Made by a program: the position numbers and the translations under genes | Assembly (NCBI GenBank): GCA_016191815.1 | Contig: JACPVI010000026.1 | Coordinates: 1-64,000, forward strand | Direction of reading: 5' to 3' | Origin: Myxococcales bacterium | GTDB lineage: Bacteria; Myxococcota; Myxococcia; Myxococcales; Myxococcaceae | DNA: 64,000 bases | Notes under the pieces: generated by a model | Database searches by the model: none | The model's input: only the letters and a program-made list of their open reading frames with translations | Told to the model about the DNA's origin: nothing | In this document: positions 26,779-35,257 of the stretch, piece by piece | How positions within the stretch are numbered: the first letter of the stretch is position 1 | How the letters are laid out: each line of letters starts with the position of its first letter

Positions 26779-27108
26779 TTGCTGAGCGCCCCGCGTGAGC
26801 GCCGTTCGACGTTGCAACGGCGGGGCCACCGCGTGACGATTCCAGCCACGGCCCTGGCCCAGGCCATTCGCAGCCCGGCGAAGCAAGTGCGACTGTCGCG
26901 GCTCGCCCGTCAACCCAGCACGGACCTGATCGCGCTCGACGGCCACGACGCCACGCGGGTTGGGGTGCTGCTGGCATCGCGGGGAACGGCCGACATCGTC
27001 GATGCGCACGTCGTCGTGTGTGCGCGCCGGGCGCGACAGGCCATCGTAACGAGCGACTCCGATGACCTTCGCCGGCTGGACGCGTCCCTGCGGTTGGTGG
27101 CCGTCTGA
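26779..27108 (+). pseudogene. PIN-domain toxin lacking its N-terminus
   Basis: The product matches an actinobacterial-style PIN nuclease from its second helix on: RVTIPATALAQAIR, QVRLSRLARQ, then GTADIVDAHVVVCARR and IVTSDSDDLRRL (the last two catalytic Asp regions). The opening strand with the first catalytic Asp and about 25-30 residues are missing. The frame begins at a TTG only eight bases after the VOC stop, with no antitoxin upstream. Probably a dead remnant. Confidence 0.6.
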
Positions 27109-27475
27109 CGATGAGTGCGAGGAGTTCGGCGCGGCGCTCAAGGCCGCGGCCGAAGCCATTGCCAAGGACACCGGCGGGGCGGTGACGGCGCTGTCGGACT
27201 CCTACGTGGGGGAGCCGCACCTCGCCGACACCGAGGGGCCGTTGGTGACCACGCTGCTGGACATCTATCAGAGGCGGCGGGGGGGCGAGCCGGCGCCCCT
27301 CTCCATCCGCGGAGGCACCTACGCCCGGCTCTTTCCCGGAGCGGTGGACTTCGGGCCCTCCTTCCCCGGCGAGCCGTACGCCGGGCACGCGCCGGACGAG
27401 TCCATTTCCCTCTCGTCCTTGCGCGAGGCGGTGCTGATGCTGGGCGAGGCCACCTACCGGCTGGCGGTCAGGTGA
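27107..27475 (+). pseudogene. M20-family dipeptidase (Sapep/PepV-like), C-terminal remnant
   Basis: About 122 codons encode the end of an M20 metallopeptidase: SIRGGTYARLFPGAVDFGP, then FPGEPYAGHAPDESISL. In full-length enzymes (about 450-500 residues) this stretch holds the last metal-binding His and closes the catalytic domain. No start codon or upstream part exists; homology begins at the stop of the PIN remnant. This is the right-hand scar of the region containing the radical-SAM cassette. Confidence 0.72.
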
Positions 27476-27521
27476 ATGGCAGGCCCCGCCGAAAGTGAAT
27501 CGCGGGGGCGCGCGGGAGCGG

Positions 27522-28937
27522 CTACGGGTGGCTCACTCGCTCGGAGCGTGGCCCGAGAAGGACAATCCTTCCGCGCTCGGCGACGGGGACCAGCTCGCCC
27601 ACCTGATACTCCTCGAGCTCGGCCGGATACCGGGTGTCTCCCTTCGGCGCGCAGAAGCGCCGCTCGCCGGCCTCCTTCCACCACAGCTCGCGCGTGGCCC
27701 AGCTGCGGTGGCTGACTCCCCACAGGTGCCGCGCCTCGCCGCGCTCGCGGAGGACCAGCTCGGCGTGCAACACCGCCGGCCACACCGTCCAGTAGTCGCC
27801 CGCCAGGTGGGTGCAGTCGGCGGCCAAGAGCTCCTCGGTGAGGCTGCCGAAGTTGTCGGCCAAGTCCTCTCCGAGTTTGTTCGGGCGGGGAGGGCCGTAG
27901 CGGATGACGATTGCCGCCACCATCGCCGCGCCCGCGACGGAGATCAGGGTGCGCCGACGATGGTCGAACACCGCGGGCAGCGCGCTCATCGCTGCCAGCA
28001 GCAGGCACGTCTGGAGGACGAAGATCGACGGCTGCAAGTACCGGCTCGAGAACCCGTTCTCGTGTACCCAGCGCAGCGCGCCGCAGGTGAGCGCGTAGAG
28101 CAGCGCAGCGCCCAGCGCGGCCAGGGCAGCTCGAAGCTCTTGAGCTGACCTGCGCCTGAGCGCGGCCACCGCCAACAGCAGAGCCGCCAGGCCGGCGGCA
28201 CCGAGGAAGGACCAGTAGGCAGTCCCGAAGTCCTTCCAGGCATTGCGCGCGAGGCCCGCAAACGCGGTGGGCCATTCGGCGGGAGAAATGGGATTCAACA
28301 TGGTCGCGCGGAACGGAGCCAGCCGGAGGGCCAAGTACCCCGCCAGGCTGGAGAGCCCGATGGCGCCGAGTGGCCACAGCGTGCCGCGCCGGAGTCCGAA
28401 CGCCCAGGCGCGTGCCAGCGCCAGCGGGCCCAGGATGAGCGCCGCTCCCGCGTTCACCCAGCTCGAAGCGAGCAAAAGCACCAAGCCGGCGCCGAGTCGC
28501 GGCGCGCTCGGCCGATCCGCGTCGCCAATCGCCAAGAGCCCGGCGGCGCCGAGGGCGAGCGAAGGACTGAAAGGATTGTGGACGATGGCCATCAGCGTGT
28601 CGCCCGGGATGAGCATCACCATCGCCGTGGCGCCCAAGCTGCCCGCCAAGGGCCAGCGCGCGTCGGCCCAGAGGTAGCGCGCGAGGAGGATGTGCGCCGC
28701 GAAGAAGGCGAAGCAGAGCAGTCCGTACTGCACGAGGAGGTTGGCCAGCACTCCCTGGAAGGGAAGGGCGAGGAGCGGGGCGAGCATCCCGAACCGGTCC
28801 TGGTCCCAGTAGAAGGGAGTCCAGCGGATGAGGCTCACCAAGACCGGCACCAGGCTGTCCGCGTTGTGGTGCCGGTGGAAGGCGCTCAGGTCCAGGCACA
28901 GGGCGGCCGCCGCGCACGCCGCGAGCGCCCAGGGCAA
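27522..28937 (-). CDS. GT-C-like polytopic membrane protein (paralogue of 35258 gene)
   Basis: A 471-residue inner-membrane protein with about 10 hydrophobic segments and a soluble C-terminal tail of about 120 residues. The first periplasmic loop holds N25-x-D27...PVL and FYWDQDRFGML; the acidic residue(s) there take the place of the catalytic Asp in GT-C glycosyltransferases. The tail has GDYWTVW. Both motifs recur in the gene at 35258, so the two are paralogues. Lipid-linked sugar transfer is the likely role; substrate unknown. The start is uncertain: TTG 28937 is used, and a CTG 10 codons upstream gives a better match to the paralogue. Confidence 0.6.
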   Translation of the reverse strand: MPWALAACAAAALCLDLSAFHRHHNADSLVPVLVSLIRWTPFYWDQDRFGMLAPLLALPFQGVLANLLVQYGLLCFAFFAAHILLARYLWADARWPLAGSLGATAMVMLIPGDTLMAIVHNPFSPSLALGAAGLLAIGDADRPSAPRLGAGLVLLLASSWVNAGAALILGPLALARAWAFGLRRGTLWPLGAIGLSSLAGYLALRLAPFRATMLNPISPAEWPTAFAGLARNAWKDFGTAYWSFLGAAGLAALLLAVAALRRRSAQELRAALAALGAALLYALTCGALRWVHENGFSSRYLQPSIFVLQTCLLLAAMSALPAVFDHRRRTLISVAGAAMVAAIVIRYGPPRPNKLGEDLADNFGSLTEELLAADCTHLAGDYWTVWPAVLHAELVLRERGEARHLWGVSHRSWATRELWWKEAGERRFCAPKGDTRYPAELEEYQVGELVPVAERGRIVLLGPRSERVSHP

Positions 28938-29135
28938 GGAAACGCGTTGTTCGAGCGTCGATCGCAGGGCGCAGCACTATAGCCGCGCGTCACCAGATGA
29001 CGCCGATTCGGAGGCAGACCCCGACGTTTCGCGTTGTCGCCGTCTATCAGGCCGTCCACAGCGCCCGAAAGCCCGGTTGAGCTCCAAGCCTCCCGTTCGC
29101 CGTGAGAGCGGCGCTGTCGCCCGCATGAGAAAATA

Positions 29136-29148
29136 GCTAGATTATAGC
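29136..29148 (+). promoter_or_regulatory. AT-rich promoter/operator of the toxin-antitoxin pair
   Basis: A short AT-rich island in very GC-rich DNA contains GCTA-GATTA-TAGC, an inverted repeat, inside a direct repeat of ATAGC. It ends four bases before the toxin ATG. Toxin-antitoxin operons are normally self-repressed through such repeats, so this is a plausible binding site and -10 region. Not proven. Confidence 0.4.
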
Positions 29149-29152
29149 CAGA

Positions 29153-29446
29153 ATGAAGTTCGAGATCCTTCTGGCACCGGAGGCGGTCGAGGACCTCCGG
29201 TCCCTGAGGGCAAATCTGCGAGCGGAGGTGCGGGAGGCGATGGAAGACCACCTGAGATACGAGCCAAGGAAGGAGAGCAAGAGTCGGATCAAACGACTTC
29301 GGGGAGTCTCCCGGCCACAGTACCGGCTCCGCGCGGGCGAGGTCCGAGTCTTCTATGAGGTCGGAGGCGACGTGGTCGAGGTGCTCGCGATAGTCGCGAA
29401 ATCGGAGGCGGCGACATGGCTCGCGCGGTACGGAAACCGGGAATGA
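29153..29446 (+). CDS. RelE/ParE-family toxin
   Basis: A 97-residue protein with the RelE/ParE fold. The N-terminus (FEILLAPEAVEDLRSL) gives the first strand and long helix; the core has RIKRLRGVSRPQYRLRAGEVRVFYEV (read in parts), with the basic residues typical of this fold, and a final strand. RelE toxins cut mRNA on the ribosome and ParE toxins poison gyrase; the sequence does not decide. The toxin gene comes first and its stop overlaps the antitoxin ATG (ATGA), the reverse of the usual order but known in several families. Confidence 0.85.
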   Translation: MKFEILLAPEAVEDLRSLRANLRAEVREAMEDHLRYEPRKESKSRIKRLRGVSRPQYRLRAGEVRVFYEVGGDVVEVLAIVAKSEAATWLARYGNRE

Positions 29447-29685
29447 GGAAGGTCCCCCTGTCGGAGGTGAAGGACGACCTGTCCCGATATCTCCGCGAGG
29501 CCGAGCGCCACGAGGTGGTCATCACCCGCCACGGCAAGCCGGCCGGAGTCCTCATCGGTTTCGCGTCCGAGGACGACTGGTTCGACTACCGGCTGGAGAG
29601 CGACCCGCGCTTCCTCGAACGCGTCGCCAAGGCTCGGGCGAGCCTACGGGCCGGGCGCGGCGTACGCCTGGAGGACGTCCAGTAG
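29443..29685 (+). CDS. Phd/YefM-type antitoxin
   Basis: An 80-residue protein. The N-terminal DNA-binding part shows VPLSEVKDDLSRYLREAER, then VVITRHGKPAGVLIGF, the standard Phd/YefM signature. The acidic, aromatic C-terminal half (DDWFDYRLESDPRFLERV) would wrap the toxin. I prefer ATG 29443, which overlaps the toxin stop; an ATG at 29416 would lengthen it by nine residues. It should neutralise the toxin and repress the promoter just upstream of it. Confidence 0.85.
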   Translation: MRKVPLSEVKDDLSRYLREAERHEVVITRHGKPAGVLIGFASEDDWFDYRLESDPRFLERVAKARASLRAGRGVRLEDVQ

Positions 29686-29711
29686 TCAGCAACCTGGTCG
29701 ACTCTCGAACC

Positions 29712-30926
29712 TCACTCGATCACCTGGAAGGCCAGGCCGGTCTCCACATCGGCGCAGTGCTTCCCGCGCACGGCGAGCGGGTAGTTGCCCGGGGGCAGCG
29801 GAGGCACGTGCCCGCTGCACTCACCGCTCGCCGCCGAGCAAGAGAGGTTCAATAGCGCCCGCTCTCCCACCATCACGTCCAGTGTCGAGCTCAACTGCGC
29901 GCCGCGCAGTGCGAGCACCGCGCTGCCGTCTCCCCGGCCGGAAGGCGGCGAGGCCGATTCCACCGCTGGCGGCGGCAGGCCCGGGTCGCAGACGTAGAGC
30001 GGGTACTCCTCCCAGCTCTGGCCCCCGCGGGTGTCCCGCACCACCGCGTACAGCACACCCTCGCGGCCCTCCGGCACCGGGTCGCCCCGCTTGCCGGCAG
30101 AGGTGTACAGCTCCTTGGTGTCCGAGCGCAGGGCCACCCTCGCCTCGCTGAACCTCCCCGCCGTCGAATACCAGGCGGCGATCAGCCGCTCCGTCTTCGG
30201 CTCCGGGCCGTCGGGGTTCGCCTGCTCGTACTCCTCGAAGGCGCTGTCGGGCGCGAGCAGCTCCAGCTCGACCTCTTCCAACTCGCGCACCCTCAAGTGC
30301 GCTCCGTCCGGCAGGGACGCGCCGGCTACGGCGAGCCCTGCGAGCTCCGGGTTCTGGTTCGGCCGCGGATCCTCGCTCACCACGATTCTGAACAGGGCGA
30401 TGACCGAGCGGACCGCCTTGGAGCGGACTTTCTGGAAGAGCGCCTCCAGCTCTGCCGGGCCGGCGGAGAGCGAGACTTCCTCGGCCACCGCGATGGCCAA
30501 GACCTGCGCCACGGCGCCATGCCGGCGCCGCGCGTCTCCCACGGGCAGCTGGGCGAACAAGTCATCCGGTGCCCGATAGGAAGCCTGCCGGTTCAAGCCG
30601 ATGAAGCGCATCCCCTTGGGAAGCTCGGGGACTCCGGCGTCGGTCTTGAGGAGCGCGCTCGGCTCGGAGAGGGTGGCCATGTCCGAGCAGTAGCTCCGGC
30701 CCAGGTTGAGCGGATCCGGATCGCACGCCAGCCAGAGCACGGTGCTCCTTCCCGAGCGCGACGGATCCACCACCAGCGCCTCGAGCCGGGCTGACTGGCC
30801 AGGGCCGAGCGCCGCGGGCGAGGCGCGCACCCCGAGCACCCTCAGGTTCTCCACCACCGTCTCCGGCTTGAACTCCTCCGCGCAGGCGCAGAGCAGCAGC
30901 GCGGTGGCGCCGAGGGCGGCTCGCAT
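29712..30926 (-). CDS. lipoprotein partner of the TonB-dependent receptor
   Basis: A 404-residue protein with a lipoprotein signal (lipobox LLCAC near residue 14). The body has several Cys pairs and ends in an IPT/TIG-like beta domain (PPAVESASPPSGRGDGSAVL). I recognise no enzyme. Its ATG overlaps the receptor stop by one base (TGATG), so it is translationally coupled. Surface lipoproteins coupled to TonB receptors often capture the substrate, which is a fair guess here. Confidence 0.65.
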   Translation of the reverse strand: MRAALGATALLLCACAEEFKPETVVENLRVLGVRASPAALGPGQSARLEALVVDPSRSGRSTVLWLACDPDPLNLGRSYCSDMATLSEPSALLKTDAGVPELPKGMRFIGLNRQASYRAPDDLFAQLPVGDARRRHGAVAQVLAIAVAEEVSLSAGPAELEALFQKVRSKAVRSVIALFRIVVSEDPRPNQNPELAGLAVAGASLPDGAHLRVRELEEVELELLAPDSAFEEYEQANPDGPEPKTERLIAAWYSTAGRFSEARVALRSDTKELYTSAGKRGDPVPEGREGVLYAVVRDTRGGQSWEEYPLYVCDPGLPPPAVESASPPSGRGDGSAVLALRGAQLSSTLDVMVGERALLNLSCSAASGECSGHVPPLPPGNYPLAVRGKHCADVETGLAFQVIE

Positions 30927-33553
30927 CAGAACTCCCCCCGGATTCCCAAGGAAGGAAGGATCGGCAGCCCGTAGAGGAACTGCTCCTGGGTGAAGTCGAA
31001 GTTGTTCACCACTCCCTCCACGTTGCCGTGGTTGGTGACGTTCATCACGTCGGCGTACAGGGAGAGCATCCACCGCTCGTAGACGAACCGCTTGTCCAGC
31101 CTCACGTCGAGCTGGAAAAAGGACGGGAGCCGGCGGCTAAACAGCGGCCCCAGGAGCGGGAAGTAGTAGTTGCCGTTGGCGTCGTAGATGGCTCCCACGA
31201 AGGGCGTGGTGAGCGGGCCGCTGGCGTAGCGGATCCGCCCTCCCAGCACGAAGTCGTAGGGGAGCTTGTAGCTCGCCACCGCGATGAGGTTGTGCGGCTG
31301 GTCGAGCGGGTGGAGCCGGTACTCCGCCTCGCCCGGGTAGTCGCGCTCGGACCGCGAGAGGCTGTAGGAGAGCCAGCCGAAGAAGTTCCGGGTGAGCTGG
31401 TGGCGCACCAACACCTCCGCGCCATAGCTCCGCCCCACACCTGTGCTGGTGTACTGCAGGTCCACCGTGTCGATGTCCACCGGGGCATCCGGCGAGAGCG
31501 CCAGGGTGGTCCGCGACTGGTTGAAGAGGCTCTTGTAGTAGAGCTGCACGTCCACGCTGATGGCGTCGGTGAAGCGGTGCTCCAGCCCCACCGAGTAGTG
31601 GGCGGCTCCCTCCGGCAATAGCTCCGGGTTGCCGAACTTCGGCGAGAGCTGGCCCTGGCGATAGTCCGGCGGCTGGTGGAACAGGCCCACCCCCGCCTTC
31701 ACCGTGGTGGAGGGCCCAAGCTCGTAGAACGCCGCCGCCCGCGGATCCACCCAGGCGTCTTTCATCAGGGCGTCGTAGTCGAGCCGGACGCCTCCCACCA
31801 GCTTGAGACTTGCGACCGGCGAGTACACGGCCTCGGCGAAGGCCGCCGGCTCGAAGGTGTTGGTGCTCGCCTCCTCGCGCTCCAGCCGCCGGGAGAGGAA
31901 CGGATCCGGAATCTGGTTCAGCTTGAAGCGCCGAGGGCCCTGCGCCACGTACTGGAACGGGAGGAAGAAGAGGTCCAATCCCGCGGCGAGCTGCAGCTTC
32001 TCGGAGGGCTCCCAGCGGATCATCTCCCTCCCCATCACCGGCTCGAGGTGGGAGCGGAAGAAGAGGTCCGGTCCTCCCACGAAGTCGAAGCGGTCGTAGC
32101 CGACCACGTTGTGGGTGAGCAGCCGCAGGTGCGGAGAGAGCGCCCGCTCGTAGTTGATCGCCAGCCGGTTGTAGGCCATCAGCGAGGCGAAGCTGCCGCG
32201 GCCCTCCGGGTCGTAGGCGGGGTTGGGGAGGACGAAGGCGATCTGGTCGTTCGAGCCGAACAGCGTCACCCAGAAGCGCTCGTTGGGCCCGGTCCGCCGC
32301 TCCACCTTGAGCTGGTAGTCGTAGTAGCGCGGGGCCACGGTGAAGGCGAGCACGTTGGCCTGTGGCACGAAGGTCTTCACCACGAAGGGGAGGGTGGCGT
32401 CGATGTAGCTCCGGCGGGCGCCGGCCGCGAAGGACCAGCCCCCGCCGATCGGCCCCTCCACCATCGCCGAGCTGTCGATGAGGTTGGTGTCGAAGTACCC
32501 GTGGTAGCCCTGGGCCGAGGGCGCGCGGGTGGTGGCGTTTACCAGCCCGCCGATGTTCCTTCCGTATTCGGCGCTGAAGTTGCCCGGGTGGAAGGAGATT
32601 TCCTCCACCAGGGCGGAGTTGAAGGTGGCGTACAGGCCGCCGAAGTGGAACAAGAGCGGCACCAAGGCATCGTCCACGTACACCCGGGTGTCCCAGGGCT
32701 TTCCGCCCCTCACGATGAGCAGGCCCAAGGAGAAAGGCGCCCGCGCCACCCCGGGGAGGTTCTGCACCACCTTGAGCGCGTCGCCCTGGGTGCCGGGGAT
32801 GAGGCGGATTTCCTCCTGCTTCAACGAGACCTGCGCCACCTCCTTCCTCTCCCGTGGGGCGCGCACCACCGTCTCGTAGGCGCCGTACTGCCTGCGCCGG
32901 ACGAAGTAGGTCACCTCGGTGCGCAAGCCCTCGCGCACCTCCTCGGTCACCTGGTACCGCGCGTGCTCCGGCGAAGTGACTACCACCTTGTGGACTCCGG
33001 GAGGCATCCCGCGCAGCTCGAAGCGGCCGTCGGCCTTGGAGACCGCCTCCCAAGCCTTCTCCCCTTCGCCGACCACCACCGTGGCGTTGGCGATCGGCTC
33101 GCGGGTGCCGCGCTCGAGGAGCAGCCCGGAGAAGTTGACCGCGGCGGGTTCGGGCGGAGCCTCCACCAGCTTGGGGCGGAAGAAGAACTCGTAGGAGTAG
33201 AGGATCCGCACCGCCGCCGGCTGGCCGTCGACCTCCGCCGGGGAGAACTCGAATTGGCGGACCGCCTCCAGCGCTGCCTCATCGAGGGCGGGGCCGGCGC
33301 TCTGGCTGACGCGCGCCTCCATCACCTTGCCGTCCGGGCCGATGTCGATCTCCATCTCCACCCGGCCGCCGACGCCGGCGTCCAGCGCCTCCTCGGGGAA
33401 GCGCGCCTCGACCTGCTTGAGTAGCGCGGGGGCCTTGGTGAGGACGCCTTGCGGAGCGCCCGCATCCGGCGCCTCCCTCCCCTCTCCCTCCTGGAGAGGG
33501 TCAGGGTGAGGCGACGCCACCATCAGCGCGAGGACGATCGAGTGCAGAGCCAC
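30926..33553 (-). CDS. TonB-dependent outer-membrane receptor with N-terminal TonB domain
   Basis: An 875-residue protein starting at GTG 33553, which alone gives a short signal peptide. Order: residues 14-27 from a repeat element (HPDPLQEGEG), a TonB C-terminal domain at about 38-125 (GGRVEMEIDIGPDGKVMEA), a carboxypeptidase-regulatory-like beta domain at 138-215, a plug near 235-340 (EEIRLIPGTQGDALKVVQNL), then the beta-barrel ending in Phe (LGIRGEF). Outer-membrane uptake or signalling receptor, energised by TonB. An internal TonB-like domain is odd, since TonB normally resides in the inner membrane; it may act as a signalling or docking module. Substrate unknown. Confidence 0.82.
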   Translation of the reverse strand: MALHSIVLALMVASPHPDPLQEGEGREAPDAGAPQGVLTKAPALLKQVEARFPEEALDAGVGGRVEMEIDIGPDGKVMEARVSQSAGPALDEAALEAVRQFEFSPAEVDGQPAAVRILYSYEFFFRPKLVEAPPEPAAVNFSGLLLERGTREPIANATVVVGEGEKAWEAVSKADGRFELRGMPPGVHKVVVTSPEHARYQVTEEVREGLRTEVTYFVRRRQYGAYETVVRAPRERKEVAQVSLKQEEIRLIPGTQGDALKVVQNLPGVARAPFSLGLLIVRGGKPWDTRVYVDDALVPLLFHFGGLYATFNSALVEEISFHPGNFSAEYGRNIGGLVNATTRAPSAQGYHGYFDTNLIDSSAMVEGPIGGGWSFAAGARRSYIDATLPFVVKTFVPQANVLAFTVAPRYYDYQLKVERRTGPNERFWVTLFGSNDQIAFVLPNPAYDPEGRGSFASLMAYNRLAINYERALSPHLRLLTHNVVGYDRFDFVGGPDLFFRSHLEPVMGREMIRWEPSEKLQLAAGLDLFFLPFQYVAQGPRRFKLNQIPDPFLSRRLEREEASTNTFEPAAFAEAVYSPVASLKLVGGVRLDYDALMKDAWVDPRAAAFYELGPSTTVKAGVGLFHQPPDYRQGQLSPKFGNPELLPEGAAHYSVGLEHRFTDAISVDVQLYYKSLFNQSRTTLALSPDAPVDIDTVDLQYTSTGVGRSYGAEVLVRHQLTRNFFGWLSYSLSRSERDYPGEAEYRLHPLDQPHNLIAVASYKLPYDFVLGGRIRYASGPLTTPFVGAIYDANGNYYFPLLGPLFSRRLPSFFQLDVRLDKRFVYERWMLSLYADVMNVTNHGNVEGVVNNFDFTQEQFLYGLPILPSLGIRGEF
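33480..33511 (-). repeat. REP-like palindromic element, copy 1
   Basis: An 8-base stem, CCCTCTCC and GGAGAGGG, around a 5-base loop at 33480-33500, followed by TCAGGGTGAGG. The minus strand reads CCTCACCCTGACCCTCTCC, identical over 19 bases to copy 2 at 38464. It lies in frame in the receptor gene just after the signal peptide. Translations such as PHPDPLPEGEG are a known mark of such elements in many proteobacteria. Confidence 0.7.
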
Positions 33554-33781
33554 TTGGCGAGACGAAGGGCACCCGGCCGGTGCGGGAGCGAGAGACTGCG
33601 CGAGGCGGGGCGTTCGCGCAATGCCGCCGTGGCGGGTGCGTCGCCTGCTGAGGGTGCCGGTCTCCGCCAGGTGAGGACCTCTCGGCGCTCGCGCGGCCGG
33701 CCGTCCTCCTGGCGGGCTGCGCAGGGGTGGGGAATGGGTCAGCGAGGAGGCTGTTGTCCGCGCCGCCTCGAGGAGGAGCCC

Positions 33782-34015
33782 TTGTCGCCAGGTCCTCGCC
33801 CCACGCCGCTGGAGCTTCCGATCCGCAACGAGCGGGACGTGGAGTTCCACCGCAACCTGTACTGCCGCTTCTATGATCAGTGCTTGGATTTCTCGGTGAA
33901 GGAGTCCTGGGCGAGCTGGACTTGCCATCACTGCCCGCTGTTCGGCAGCCAGGAGGACGCTCCCAGGGCCCGCGAGTTCGCCGAGCGGCGCAACCGCGAG
34001 CAGCCGGGGCCGTGA
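33782..34015 (+). CDS. small Cys-motif protein (77 residues)
   Basis: Starts at TTG 33782 behind a GAGGAGGAG ribosome-binding site. The centre reads YCRFYDQCLDFSVKE and then WTCHHCPLFG: four cysteines as C-x5-C...C-x2-C with adjacent His, a likely zinc site or redox pair. Similar short CxFYxxCL proteins occur in deltaproteobacterial genomes, as far as I recall, without assigned function. The longer frame upstream has no coding character. Divergent from the receptor gene. Confidence 0.55.
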   Translation: MSPGPRPTPLELPIRNERDVEFHRNLYCRFYDQCLDFSVKESWASWTCHHCPLFGSQEDAPRAREFAERRNREQPGP

Positions 34016-34076
34016 CCCTCTAGCGCCGCATTCGAGCCTCGAACGGCGCGAGGCTCCGTGGTAACCGGGGAGCTCG

Positions 34077-35225
34077 ATGAACGAGCCAGCTCCCTCGGCG
34101 CTCCCCCGCTGGTCGAGTTTGATTGGCTGGCTCGTTCCAAGGCACCTGGGGATGGCGATGGGGTGCACCCTCATCGGCACCGCGGCGATCTGGCATGGGG
34201 GCATCCGCGGTCCGGGGGCCACTCCCAACCGCTTCTCTGCCTACCCATTCCTGGACATGTGGATTCGCTGGGACGCGGGCTGGTACTACTCCATCGCCGC
34301 CGAGGGGTACTACTTCGACCCCCAGGGACAGAGCTCGGTCGCGTTCTTTCCGCTCTACCCGCTGCTGATGAGGGGGCTCAAGGCCGTCGGCGTCGATCCA
34401 CTCATCGGTGGGATGGCGTCCACCCTAGCCTGCGGGCTTGCGGCGGCCATCCTGTTCGCCGCCTGGTCGTCGAAGTGGGCAGCGCCGGGAGCCGTTCAGC
34501 GTGCGAGCTGGCTCATCTGGCTCTGGCCATTCTCCTTTTTCCTTTTCGGAGCGGTCTACTCCGACGCCCTCTTCTTGGCGCTGGTGCTGGGCGCCTTCCT
34601 TTCGCTGGAGCACCGTAGGCCCTGGGCGGCGGCGGTGCTGGGCGGCTTGGCTACCGCCTGTCGGCCTGTCGCTCCCGCGGTGGTGGTTGGGCTCCTCCTC
34701 CGCCAGCTGGAGCTGCGCCGCGCCGAGGGGCGAAGGTTTCGTGCCCAAGACTTGGTTCCGCTCTTCTCCGCGGCGGGAGCACTCGCCTACCTCCTCTACC
34801 TACGAGTGGCCTTTGACGATCCACTTGCCTTTCTCCGAACGCAGGTCGGCTGGGGCCAATTGGGAGGGCCCTCCTCCCTCGCCAAGCTGGCGTTGTTCAA
34901 GAGCGGGTGGTCCTTCGACTCGCTGCTCTTGCCTGTGCTCCACGCCGCGCTTGCCTTGGCTGCCTTGGCGCTGGTGCTTCCCATCCAGCGCAAGCTCGGA
35001 ACGGCCTATGCGGCGTACGTTGCCATCGCCGTCGGGATGCCTCTGCTCTCCAGCCGAGACTTCATCGGGTTGGGCCGGTATGCCTTGGCCGCCTTCCCCA
35101 GCTTCCTGGTCGCATCGATGCTGCTCGACCCGCGACCCACCCTGAGACGAATCTGGTTTGTGGCCAGCGGCGCCCTGCTTGCGCTCATGACGATCAAGTT
35201 CGCGGTAGGGCGCTACGTTTCCTGA
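34077..35225 (+). CDS. PIG-V-like GT-C mannosyltransferase
   Basis: A 382-residue inner-membrane protein with about 9-10 helices. The first extracytoplasmic loop has FLDMWIRWDAGWYYSIAAEG, then SVAFFPLYPLLMRG. These are the Arg-Trp-Asp and FFPLYP motifs of PIG-V and its bacterial relatives, where the Asp is catalytic and the donor is polyprenyl-phosphate mannose. It probably mannosylates a lipid or surface glycan. GDP-mannose enzymes are encoded about 15 kb away, but no polyprenyl-phosphate-mannose synthase is in the window. First of three GT-C-type genes in a row. Confidence 0.8.
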   Translation: MNEPAPSALPRWSSLIGWLVPRHLGMAMGCTLIGTAAIWHGGIRGPGATPNRFSAYPFLDMWIRWDAGWYYSIAAEGYYFDPQGQSSVAFFPLYPLLMRGLKAVGVDPLIGGMASTLACGLAAAILFAAWSSKWAAPGAVQRASWLIWLWPFSFFLFGAVYSDALFLALVLGAFLSLEHRRPWAAAVLGGLATACRPVAPAVVVGLLLRQLELRRAEGRRFRAQDLVPLFSAAGALAYLLYLRVAFDDPLAFLRTQVGWGQLGGPSSLAKLALFKSGWSFDSLLLPVLHAALALAALALVLPIQRKLGTAYAAYVAIAVGMPLLSSRDFIGLGRYALAAFPSFLVASMLLDPRPTLRRIWFVASGALLALMTIKFAVGRYVS

Positions 35226-35257
35226 CGAGAAGAACGGCCCCGGTCCACAATGAGCCC

